Below, one piece after another: positions 36,687 to 44,819 of a stretch of 64,000 nt of DNA. The notes under the pieces were generated by a model. It was not told the DNA's origin and made no database searches. It worked only from the letters and a program-made list of their open reading frames with translations. The stretch lies in assembly GCF_023667495.1 (NCBI RefSeq), contig NZ_JAMOZL010000012.1, positions 248,001-312,000 of the forward strand, given 5' to 3'. Position 1 is the stretch's first letter. Every line of letters begins with the position of its first letter. The position numbers and the translations under genes are program-made. This DNA is from Dyadobacter sp. MSC1_007 (GTDB lineage Bacteria; Bacteroidota; Bacteroidia; Cytophagales; Spirosomataceae).

Positions 36687-38327
36687 ATGATGACTATCAA
36701 AAACCTTGCAAAAATTACCCTTGCCGCTTTCAGCTTTCTGAATGCAGAAGCGCAAACCGAATACAGCTGGAAAAACCTTCCAAAAGTGCAGCAGCCTGTA
36801 TTCAGGCGCGACACTGTCCGTATTACCGCTTTCGGCGCAAAACCCGACGGTCACACCCTCAATACCCAGGCCATCAACCAGGCGATCGATGCTTGCAACA
36901 AGAAAGGCGGCGGGGTTGTGCTCATTCCCCAGGGATTATGGATGACCGGGCCCGTGGTGATGAAAAGCAATGTAAACCTGCATCTTAGCGAAGCGGCGAC
37001 GCTGCTTTTCACAACCGATAAGTCGCAATATGCGCTTACCGAAGGGTTTTATGAAGGAAAAAGTGCTGCCCGGAACCAATCGCCGATTTCGGGATTAAAG
37101 CTGGAAAATGTGGCCATTACCGGTAAAGGAATTGTGGATGGGAACGGCGACGTGTGGAGAGCGGTGCATAGGGGTCAGCTTACCGAGAGCCAATGGAAGG
37201 AAAAGGTAGCGTCGGGAGGCGTGCTGAAAGACGACGGCAAGACCTGGTACCCCAGCGAACAGTTTAAAAAGGCCAGTACGGAGAATAAAAGCATGCTGCT
37301 TACCCCCGGAAAATCCCCCGCCGATTTTGCCGATATGAAGGATTTCCTTCGTCCGAACCTCATTGTGTTCAACAATTGCAAAAAAGTATTGCTGGAAGGG
37401 GTTACCTTTCAAAATTCAGCTGCCTGGTGCATTCATCCGCTGATGTGCCAGGACCTGACGATCCGTAACGTGCGCGTGAAAAACCCGGAATATGCCCATA
37501 ATGGCGACGGAATGGATATCGAATCCTGCAAAAACTTCCTGATCGAAGGTTGCACGCTCGACGTGGGCGATGACGCGATCTGCATTAAATCAGGGAAAGA
37601 CGAGGAAGGGAGAAAGCGCGGAATGCCTACCGAAAATGGTGTGATACAGAACAATACAGTTTATAACGGACACGGCGGCTTTGTGGTCGGAAGCGAAATG
37701 AGCGGCGGTGCGCGTAACATCTTTGTGCGTAACTGCACCTTTATGGGTACTGATAAAGGATTGCGTTTCAAGTCGGTAAGAGGTCGTGGAGGAGTGGTAG
37801 AGAAAATTTTTGCCAAGGATATTTATATGAAAGACATTGCCCAGGAAGCGGTTTTCTTCGACCTGTATTACTTTGTGAAGTTTGCGACGGACGGCGAGCG
37901 TGATATGCGGGAAGTGGTTAATGAAGGCACGCCTGTTTTCAGGGATATGCATTTTGAGAATATCGTTTGCAATGGCGCTACCAAAGGGGTTTTTGTGAGA
38001 GGCCTGCCCGAAATGCCTGTCAGGAATATTGTAATGGAGAATATGGTGCTCACCGCTGAAACCGGCATGGAACTTACCGACGCCGATCAGATCCGTTTCA
38101 AGAATGTGAAATTGCTGACAAAACACACGAAACCGGTCATATTGATTGACAACGGGACCGGTCTCAGTTTTGACAACATCCAATATAACGATCACAGCGA
38201 GACGTTAATCTCGGTGAACGGGGCACGCAGTAAAGCCATTACCATGCAGCATACCGACCTGTCGAAGGCGCAAAAAACGAAAGAATTCAGCAAAGGAGCG
38301 GACGAGAAAAGCCTCGCCATCCATTAA
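36687..38327 (+). CDS. Glycoside hydrolase family 28 (polygalacturonase-like), first copy
   Basis: A 546-residue secreted enzyme with a signal peptide (about 1-22, ending NAEAQ); a second ATG follows directly. The GH28 right-handed beta-helix active site is complete: N272-G-D274 (HNGDGMD), D295-D296 (VGDDAICIKSG), H329 (GHGGF) and R360-F-K362. These enzymes hydrolyse alpha-1,4 linked galacturonic acid or related pectic bonds by inversion. It follows susD1 and is the only enzyme gene of this unit. Exact pectic substrate is not decided. Its end overlaps that of the convergent ABC-F gene by 4 bp. Confidence 0.95.
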   Translation: MMTIKNLAKITLAAFSFLNAEAQTEYSWKNLPKVQQPVFRRDTVRITAFGAKPDGHTLNTQAINQAIDACNKKGGGVVLIPQGLWMTGPVVMKSNVNLHLSEAATLLFTTDKSQYALTEGFYEGKSAARNQSPISGLKLENVAITGKGIVDGNGDVWRAVHRGQLTESQWKEKVASGGVLKDDGKTWYPSEQFKKASTENKSMLLTPGKSPADFADMKDFLRPNLIVFNNCKKVLLEGVTFQNSAAWCIHPLMCQDLTIRNVRVKNPEYAHNGDGMDIESCKNFLIEGCTLDVGDDAICIKSGKDEEGRKRGMPTENGVIQNNTVYNGHGGFVVGSEMSGGARNIFVRNCTFMGTDKGLRFKSVRGRGGVVEKIFAKDIYMKDIAQEAVFFDLYYFVKFATDGERDMREVVNEGTPVFRDMHFENIVCNGATKGVFVRGLPEMPVRNIVMENMVLTAETGMELTDADQIRFKNVKLLTKHTKPVILIDNGTGLSFDNIQYNDHSETLISVNGARSKAITMQHTDLSKAQKTKEFSKGADEKSLAIH

Positions 38328-39913
38328 CGGATCGAGATCGTTTTTTCGGTCCGGATCTGATTCAGGAAATGCTTGTCGTGCGAAACAGCAACCAGCGTGC
38401 CTCGGTAGCCGATGATCGCGTCGGTCAGGATAGCAGTATTCTGCATATCCAGATTGTTAGTCGGTTCGTCGAGCACGATCATGTCGGGGGCCTGGTTGCC
38501 TATCGACAGGGCGCAAAGCAGCAAACGCATTTTTTCTCCTCCGCTCAGCACGCCGCACGGCTTGTCCCAGTATGCTTTTGTGAACAGGAACCGGTTTAAG
38601 CGGGTTTTTACTTCGTGTTCCTGCAAAGCGCCGGTGTTGAATAGCTGGGCCTGTTCGTAAACGGTCAGGCTGTTGTCGAGCAATGAATAATCCTGGTCAA
38701 TATAAATGGAACTGAAATGAGCGCGTTCAATCGTGCCGGCTGTCGGTTGCAGGTTACCGAGCAGGATTTGTATCAATGTACTCTTCCCTGAACCATTCGG
38801 ACCTTTGATCGCGATACGGTCGCCACTGATGACCCGGAAGTTGAGCGGTTCATGCCAAAGCGGCTGTTCGTGGTAGCTGAAATGAATGTTTTCGCCCGTC
38901 ACCAAAATTTTACCATGGTGTAGCGACGAGTTGTCAAAATCGACCTTCATTTTATCCGCATCAGGCAATTCGCTGCGGAGTGTGCTGAGTTCCTGTGCTA
39001 TGCCGCCCACCTTCTCGGCATGGACGCCCTTCATGCGGGCGGTACTTTTTTCTGCATTGTTTTTAAATGCATTCATTACGATGGTAGGGAGCCCCGCCTT
39101 TTCCTGCTTCTTTTTCCCGCGGGAGTCCAGCTTCTGCTGCCGCTCCATCGCCTCCCTTTCTACTTCCTTTGCCTTCCGTAGCGCCTTTTCTTTGCTTTTC
39201 AGGTCATTGTTCAGCGCCTCGTTTTCGATCATTTTCTGTTCGGCATAAAAATCATAATTGCCGCCGTAAACGGTAATGCCACGTTTGGTAAGCTCAAAAA
39301 CCATGTCGGGCAGGTTCAGCAGCTCCCGGTCGTGGCTTACGATGACAAGCGTATCGTTGGTCGTGCGAATGTAATCGTATAGCAGTTTTCGCGCGTCGTC
39401 GTCGAGATGGTTGCTGGGCTCGTCGAGCAGCACAATCTCCGGCTCGTGGATATGAATCCCCGCCAGGAAGACCTTCGTTTTTTGCCCTCCGCTCAGGGAA
39501 CCCATTTTTTGTGCAAGATCCAGTCCGTGAAGCCGCCAATGCGCGAATGTCTCCTGGCAACGCTCCTCAATGCCCCAATCGTCGTCGAGCAGTTCGAGGT
39601 TAATGTCGGTTAAATGTCCGGCCAGAATTTCCCTGAGCGCCAGCAATTTGTCGTGAACGCCCAATGCTTCCGCCACCGTCCTGTCGTTGAACTGGCCGAA
39701 ATGCTGAGGCACATAATAGGGATTTGCGTCGGTATGAACAGTGCCCGCCGAAGGTTTCAAATGCTCGGCAAGTATTTTCAGCAGGGTCGATTTTCCCGTG
39801 CCATTATTGCCAATTAAAGCGATTTTGTCTGATTTGTTGATGGTGAGGTTTATATCAACAAAGAGCACGTCCCGGTTAGGGTGTGCGTAGGTAACACCTT
39901 GAAGAAAAAGCAT
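38324..39913 (-). CDS. ABC-F family ATPase
   Basis: The ATG at 39913 (MLFLQGVTYAHPN) is chosen since the ABC domain begins there; an upstream frame start would add 18 residues. The 529-residue protein has two ABC domains without membrane segments: Walker A GNNGTGKST and GPNGSGKST, signatures LSGGQKTK and LSGGEKMR, Walker B IVLLDEPSNHLD and MIVLDEPTNNLD. A charged linker (about 225-290) links them. ABC-F proteins act on the ribosome, either in translation or in protection from antibiotics; the subgroup cannot be fixed here. Confidence 0.93.
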   Translation of the reverse strand: MLFLQGVTYAHPNRDVLFVDINLTINKSDKIALIGNNGTGKSTLLKILAEHLKPSAGTVHTDANPYYVPQHFGQFNDRTVAEALGVHDKLLALREILAGHLTDINLELLDDDWGIEERCQETFAHWRLHGLDLAQKMGSLSGGQKTKVFLAGIHIHEPEIVLLDEPSNHLDDDARKLLYDYIRTTNDTLVIVSHDRELLNLPDMVFELTKRGITVYGGNYDFYAEQKMIENEALNNDLKSKEKALRKAKEVEREAMERQQKLDSRGKKKQEKAGLPTIVMNAFKNNAEKSTARMKGVHAEKVGGIAQELSTLRSELPDADKMKVDFDNSSLHHGKILVTGENIHFSYHEQPLWHEPLNFRVISGDRIAIKGPNGSGKSTLIQILLGNLQPTAGTIERAHFSSIYIDQDYSLLDNSLTVYEQAQLFNTGALQEHEVKTRLNRFLFTKAYWDKPCGVLSGGEKMRLLLCALSIGNQAPDMIVLDEPTNNLDMQNTAILTDAIIGYRGTLVAVSHDKHFLNQIRTEKTISIR

Positions 39914-40064
39914 GATCTGTTTCTTTTGAGAATGAATAATTGGAGCAACCCTGATGGTCGCTTTCATTTATTTTCCTGAAAGAAATATGATCTTACACTT
40001 GATGTTCCTTTTGGTTACTAATGATGCAAAGATAAAAATAATTTTCAGTTTGAATCCAATCGCA

Positions 40065-40574
40065 TCAGTCCTGATCAAAAATCGTAGCTTGCCTGAAAGG
40101 TGCTTCCAGGCCTAGCAGAATGGCTTTATTCGCAAGTCCTCCGCCAAAACCGACTAGTTTGCCAGTAGCGCCCACAACCCGGTGACAAGGAGCAATAATG
40201 GAGATAGGGTTCCTGTTAGCAGCACCTCCCACGGCCCTCGCAGCCCCGGGGTCGCCGATTTGTCGGGCAATATCGCCGTAGGAACGCGTTTCGCCGAAAG
40301 GGATCGTAAGCAGAGCTTCCCAGACCTGTTTCTGAAAATCGCTGCCGACAAAATCCAGTTCCAAAGAGAATGTCCTGCGTTTTTTAGCGAAATACTCTTG
40401 CAGTTGTTTTTCGGTTTCGACCAAAACAGGGTGTGTATTGTCCTTTTGGCCGTAATCCACTGCGGCGCGTTCCGGATTGTCCCTTTCCCAAAGCACCGCG
40501 CGGAGCCCCTTGTCGCTTGCGACGAGGGTAAGCCTACCCACAGGCGATTCCATCGTTTTAAAGAAAGTGTCCAT
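40065..40574 (-). CDS. ogt: Methylated-DNA-[protein]-cysteine S-methyltransferase
   Basis: A 169-residue suicide DNA repair protein that takes the alkyl group from O6-alkylguanine onto its cysteine. The acceptor is in PCHRVVGATGKLVGFGGG (C near residue 137); the helix-turn-helix with the arginine finger is in GETRSYGDIARQIG and ARAVGGAANRNP. The N-terminal domain is short as in Ogt, without the Ada regulator part. It is monocistronic, upstream of the ABC-F gene. Confidence 0.95.
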   Translation of the reverse strand: MDTFFKTMESPVGRLTLVASDKGLRAVLWERDNPERAAVDYGQKDNTHPVLVETEKQLQEYFAKKRRTFSLELDFVGSDFQKQVWEALLTIPFGETRSYGDIARQIGDPGAARAVGGAANRNPISIIAPCHRVVGATGKLVGFGGGLANKAILLGLEAPFRQATIFDQD

Positions 40575-40765
40575 TTGAGTTCAGTTTGTCACTGTCGAAC
40601 AAATAAGTCGCTTCGTTCGGTTCGCAGCCGGAGGTAGTCGGAAAACAAATTGTCGATATCAGCTCAGTTTCAGGGCTTTTTCTGGAATTTTCGACGGCTT
40701 ATGGTTAAAACAGGACGGACGCTGTCTTAGAATAGAGTAATGTGTTGCGTTTCGGAGTTGGAGTT

Positions 40766-41956
40766 ATGTTTAAATTATTGAATTATTGGAGGTGCTTTTT
40801 TCCGGTTTGGGCCGTTTTGCTGCTGGCAGGGTGGTCGTGCGGAGAGAAGAAGAAGGAAGCAAAAAAGAAGCCGAAAACGGAGACTATCGCGGATTTGGGG
40901 GCATTGCCCCGGGCCGTTACCGACCCGGCAGATAATGCAACGACATCGGAAAAAGTCCAGCTCGGGCGATTATTGTTTTTCGACCCGATCCTAGCGGGGA
41001 ATAAGGATGTGGCGTGCGCAACCTGTCACCAGCCGGAATTCAGCTATGCCGAGTTTTTGGAAACCTCCATTGGTGTAAACGGCGTTGGCCGCGGTTCGAA
41101 GCGCTTTTTTCAGAATCCGAACGATATTCCATTTGTCAAAAGAAACTCCCAGAGCATACTGAACGCGGCGTTCAACAGCATTAAGAACGATGAACCCTAT
41201 CATCCCGAATCTGCGGCCATGTTCTGGGATTCGCGAGCTAAAAGCCTTGAAGAACAGGCGCTATTCCCGATCAAAACATTTGAAGAAATGCGTGGGCACG
41301 GTTATCAAGAGGATAGGGTAGTGGACGAAGTTGTGACACGGCTGAAAGCGATTCCTGAATACCGAAGACTGTTTGCCACCGCATTCAATGGGGATACTGA
41401 ACCTGTCAATCCCAACAATCTTGCCAAAGCCATTGCCGCTTACGAACGGACATTGATCGCCAACAACTCCCGGTTCGATCAGTACATGCGTGGCGACAGC
41501 AGTGCGCTTACTACCGGTGAAAAAGAAGGGCTGAACCTGTTTCTGAAAGCCGGTTGTGCCAAATGTCACTCAGGCCCGATGTTCTCGGATTTTAAATTGC
41601 ACACACTGGGCGTCCCCGACACGCCTAACCGCGGCGAGAGCGATACGGGAGGCGATAAAAATTACGGGTTCCGCACGCCTACCTTGCGTAACCTGCGATA
41701 CACAGGGCCATATATGCATAGTGGGGCATTCAAAACGCTGGACCAGGTGTTGCTCTTTTATGAAGATCTAGCAGGAGGAAAAATAGAAAACCCAAAAGTC
41801 GAAATGTATCAAATGGACACGCTCATCAATGATCTAAATGTAAAATTCAAAGACATCGACCGGATAGTAGAATTCCTGAATGCATTGAACGACGACTCTT
41901 TTGATAAAACCATCCCCGGGAAAGTCCCTAGCGGGCTTCCGGTATCAGGCCGTTAG
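40766..41956 (+). CDS. Di-haem cytochrome c peroxidase lipoprotein
   Basis: The ATG at 40766 (MFKLLNYWRC) is preferred to a GTG 24 bp upstream. The 396-residue protein has a lipoprotein signal with Cys in LAGWSCGEKK, a Lys-rich linker and two haem-binding CxxCH motifs, CATCHQPE (low-potential haem) and CAKCHSGP (high-potential haem). TPTLRNLRYTGPYMHSG near the end is typical of the CcpA/MauG family. It reduces hydrogen peroxide with electrons from the periplasm, or oxidises another protein as MauG does. The convergent neighbour encodes a putative outer-membrane barrel with two Cys near its N-terminus. Confidence 0.93.
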   Translation: MFKLLNYWRCFFPVWAVLLLAGWSCGEKKKEAKKKPKTETIADLGALPRAVTDPADNATTSEKVQLGRLLFFDPILAGNKDVACATCHQPEFSYAEFLETSIGVNGVGRGSKRFFQNPNDIPFVKRNSQSILNAAFNSIKNDEPYHPESAAMFWDSRAKSLEEQALFPIKTFEEMRGHGYQEDRVVDEVVTRLKAIPEYRRLFATAFNGDTEPVNPNNLAKAIAAYERTLIANNSRFDQYMRGDSSALTTGEKEGLNLFLKAGCAKCHSGPMFSDFKLHTLGVPDTPNRGESDTGGDKNYGFRTPTLRNLRYTGPYMHSGAFKTLDQVLLFYEDLAGGKIENPKVEMYQMDTLINDLNVKFKDIDRIVEFLNALNDDSFDKTIPGKVPSGLPVSGR

Positions 41957-41969
41957 AACAGTTTAAACT

Positions 41970-42010
41970 AATATCCCGAAGCATCCGGTAAGGACAACTT
42001 CGGGATATTT
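41970..42010. terminator. Bidirectional terminator between convergent genes
   Basis: AATATCCCGAAG/CTTCGGGATATT perfect 12-bp arms with a 16-base loop, serving the peroxidase gene and the convergent barrel-protein gene. Confidence 0.8.
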
Positions 42011-42017
42011 TCAGGTT

Positions 42018-43133
42018 TTAAAACTTGAAGGAAACACCTGCATTCACGGAATAATCTGCGAATGCAGCATCTCCACGAACAAAAGTGTTGGTCTTAACAG
42101 AATTTTCCTTGTCGGTTACGCTTTGCGTACGGTTACGCACGAAAGCAACAGGCACAGTTACAAAAAAACTGAACTTTTTGCCAGAATAATTGATGCCCGG
42201 CTCAATACTCCACACATAACCCGGCCTGCGGAAATCGCCGCTGCCACCTACGATATCATGTACAGGAATGCCTTCCAACCGGGCACCTGCGGCAATAGAC
42301 AATCCATGAACAAGCGTGTTGAGTGAATAGCTGAACCCGCCGCGCGCCATATATTGGTCGGGAACACTCATGATTGCCTCGTTGGCAAGCCTGGGCGTCA
42401 ACGTTTCGCGATAAGTACGGACCCCGTTTTGCTCACGCGGGTTAACGAGGTAGTAGAAGTTACCATACACGCCAAAGTTTTGGACCAGGTTATAATAAGC
42501 ATTCAGTTCTGCAGTGAAGCCAGTGCCGCCGTCTCCAAGCTGGATAGACTGGTCAACCGTGCGCAGTTCCTTGCCACCGTTTGGGCCAACATTGTACCAG
42601 TAGTCTTCATATTTGTAATCGCCGGTAGGAAGTTTAATGCCAAGTCCCAGTTGCACATTCCCGCGGGTACTTCTTTTAGGATTGAAAAGCCAGTGATAAG
42701 CGGCAATGCGCAGGTCACCGATGCCGAAGGACTGCATGCTATGCCTTTGGTTGAACTTGTTAGACCCATTCACCAGGCCGTGCTCGTACAATGAAGAACG
42801 TGCGTTAGAAATGATCGGAAGGTCGATCATGATAGACCAACGGTCATTAAGAATGCGGGTAAGGTTGAAGTCAATCGAAGCGGTATGATTAATTACCTCG
42901 GTCTGTTGTTTCAAACGTTCCTTGTTTTCCTCTGTACCCGAAAAATGGCGGAACGATTTGAAATACCTCGCACTGGTGGTCAGGATCCATTGCTGGTGAT
43001 CGGAGCTGTCGGCATGAGCGAGCATACAGGCGCCGCCGGTCCCTCGTATCGCAACGCACCCCTGTGCGTTGGCCTCTTGCGCGGCAAGAGAAATAAGTAT
43101 AATGTTGATTAACAGGTATATGTGCTTTTTCAT
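42018..43133 (-). CDS. Putative outer-membrane beta-barrel protein with Cys-rich N-terminal motif
   Basis: The ATG at 43133 (MKKHIYLLINIILIS) gives a 371-residue protein with a signal peptide ending EANA or NAQ. Right after it lies GCVAIRGTGGACM, with C26, C36 and M37. The rest is a run of amphipathic strands (GNVQLGLGIKLPTGDYKY, LNAYYNLVQNFGVYGNFYYL) and a C-terminal Phe (VSFKF), as in outer-membrane barrels of the phenol-degradation MetA type. The Cys/Met motif may bind copper or haem, which would fit the adjacent cytochrome c peroxidase; this is inference. Confidence 0.7.
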   Translation of the reverse strand: MKKHIYLLINIILISLAAQEANAQGCVAIRGTGGACMLAHADSSDHQQWILTTSARYFKSFRHFSGTEENKERLKQQTEVINHTASIDFNLTRILNDRWSIMIDLPIISNARSSLYEHGLVNGSNKFNQRHSMQSFGIGDLRIAAYHWLFNPKRSTRGNVQLGLGIKLPTGDYKYEDYWYNVGPNGGKELRTVDQSIQLGDGGTGFTAELNAYYNLVQNFGVYGNFYYLVNPREQNGVRTYRETLTPRLANEAIMSVPDQYMARGGFSYSLNTLVHGLSIAAGARLEGIPVHDIVGGSGDFRRPGYVWSIEPGINYSGKKFSFFVTVPVAFVRNRTQSVTDKENSVKTNTFVRGDAAFADYSVNAGVSFKF

Positions 43134-43189
43134 GAGTGGAATGATAAAATTCGGCCCAAATTCGTTTCTAGCGATTATAGTTCTCAATA

Positions 43190-43220
43190 CAAATGTAAAA
43201 TAAAGTCAAAAAGGTGCAAA
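43190..43220 (-). promoter_or_regulatory. Promoter of the barrel-protein gene
   Basis: Minus-strand TTTG (43220-43217), 19 bp, TACATTTG (43197-43190). It leaves a leader of about 50 bases before the ATG at 43133. Confidence 0.7.
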
Positions 43221-43263
43221 GATCGTACAATTGAAATCACGACTATTTGCATTGTTGAACCTT

Positions 43264-44361
43264 TTACAATTGTCCCGCAAGCGCTTCCAAAAGCCGGTCT
43301 ATAACTGCATGCATCGCATCTCCATCGGGGGTAGCTTTTGAAAATCCAGGCCATTGCGACGCCTCTGCAATGCCCTTTTCAAGATCTAATTGCACTTCAT
43401 TTTGATAGGGGACAATTTGCCGTGCATGGAGGCTTTTGGCGAGATATTCCTGCTCCGACTGTCCCGGCGTAGGCACCAGTAAAGCTTTCTTGCCCATAAC
43501 CGCCAGATCCATTAATGTCGAATAGCCGCTTCTGCAAATCACAATGGGCGCTTTTGCAAGTAACGGGCCTAATTCGCCAGCATTCGCATGCGTATAGTAA
43601 TGTACGTGCTCAGGAAGTTGAGTCGGCGAAGAACCAGACGGGTTACCGGCAATGATCGTGAATTGGTACTGTTTTAGCGCTGCGGCCTGATGAAGTATTT
43701 TCTGTTCAAATATGCGGCGCATGGGCTCTGGCCCTGACAGAAGCACCAGTATCTCGCCGTCAGATGGTGTTGAATGCTCCCTTTTTGTTTCCAGTTGCGA
43801 TAATGGGCCAATGTAATGCGCATTCGAGGGCAGATGGTCGGGATGGGAAAGTGCTCCGGCCAGCCCGGTGGAACCGGCATGGTCCACAACCCAGCATTCA
43901 TCGAATTTTTCGAGCTGCCGGTAGTGCAGTTTTCGAACGATTCGGTCCGCCAAAGCCCCTGATCCGGTCAGGATCTGTAACTGATGCGTCATGATCACCG
44001 AGTAAGTGCCCCGGATTTTGAGGCCATACCGGTTATCCGAGATGACCAGGTCAAAATTTTCAGTTGATTGCAGCTCCCGGAGCCAGCGCCGCTCTTTATT
44101 AACGGAGCGAAGAATGCGGGGCACCTGCATCAGTATCTTTGCAACGAATGCGCCTGCACGCCGACTGTAAGTGATCCTGTAACCGGGCAAGGGCAATATC
44201 CGAAGCGACGGAAAGTTGCTGTGCAACAGCGTTGCTACCTGGCCTTCTGCCGCAATGGTGACGCTGCATCCCTTCGCAAGGAGGTAACGGATAACCGGAA
44301 TGCACCGGGTCGCGTGTCCCAGTCCCCAGTCCAGCGGCGCTATCAGGATCTTGATTGGCAG
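43264..44361 (-). CDS. MurG-like glycosyltransferase (GT-B fold) with probable non-AUG start
   Basis: The frame contains a conserved N-terminus, IKILIAPLDWGLGHATRC, before the first TTG (44226), so the gene must start further up. Between the upstream in-frame stop (44409-44411) and this motif there is no ATG, GTG or TTG; the CTG at 44361 is proposed, giving 365 residues, the usual size of this family. GHATR is the sugar-acceptor loop known from MurG-like enzymes, and LGPLLAKAPIVICRSGYSTLMDLA with PTPGQSEQEYLAKSL is the donor nucleotide-binding part. It lies 44 bp after the response-regulator gene. The sugar and acceptor are unknown. Confidence 0.8.
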   Translation of the reverse strand: MPIKILIAPLDWGLGHATRCIPVIRYLLAKGCSVTIAAEGQVATLLHSNFPSLRILPLPGYRITYSRRAGAFVAKILMQVPRILRSVNKERRWLRELQSTENFDLVISDNRYGLKIRGTYSVIMTHQLQILTGSGALADRIVRKLHYRQLEKFDECWVVDHAGSTGLAGALSHPDHLPSNAHYIGPLSQLETKREHSTPSDGEILVLLSGPEPMRRIFEQKILHQAAALKQYQFTIIAGNPSGSSPTQLPEHVHYYTHANAGELGPLLAKAPIVICRSGYSTLMDLAVMGKKALLVPTPGQSEQEYLAKSLHARQIVPYQNEVQLDLEKGIAEASQWPGFSKATPDGDAMHAVIDRLLEALAGQL

Positions 44362-44405
44362 GGCAGAAAAGTTTTGATTAAGGATGCAAAAGTAGCAGGA
44401 ATGCC

Positions 44406-44819
44406 TTAATTCGGGTCATTAAATCTCAATGCGCGTTCCGCGAGCTGCGTCAGAAGCGGTCCCTGTACCGGTTTTTGAAGGTACTCCATCACATGTTCCG
44501 AATGCATTGCACGCTGATAGTCGCCCTCCTCGCTGGAAGAACTCATCACACAGATCGAAATGGGACTTGAAACTTTACATTTCAGTTTGCCATATTCCTG
44601 CAAGAACTGCCAGCCGTCGAGGACCGGCATATTGATATCGAGGAGTATTAGCTGGGGCAATCGCAACTGGTCTTCCCGGTGTTGGGCAAGGTAGTCGAGG
44701 GCATCCCGACCATTCTCAAAAAAAATGATTTCGCGTGCGATACTTGCCTTTTCAATAATCTTTTTTAGCAGGAACGTGAAGATCTTATCGTCATCTATCA
44801 CGCAGATTGTTTCAAGCAT
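44406..44819 (-). CDS. Single-domain response regulator
   Basis: A 137-residue receiver domain without output domain. Acidic pair D9-D10 (VIDDD), phospho-acceptor D61 in LILLDINMPVLDGW and conserved K in LQKPVQGPLL. Its ATG lies inside the end of the histidine kinase gene (8-bp overlap), so it is translationally coupled to it. Such stand-alone receivers act by protein contact or as phosphate relays. Confidence 0.95.
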   Translation of the reverse strand: MLETICVIDDDKIFTFLLKKIIEKASIAREIIFFENGRDALDYLAQHREDQLRLPQLILLDINMPVLDGWQFLQEYGKLKCKVSSPISICVMSSSSEEGDYQRAMHSEHVMEYLQKPVQGPLLTQLAERALRFNDPN

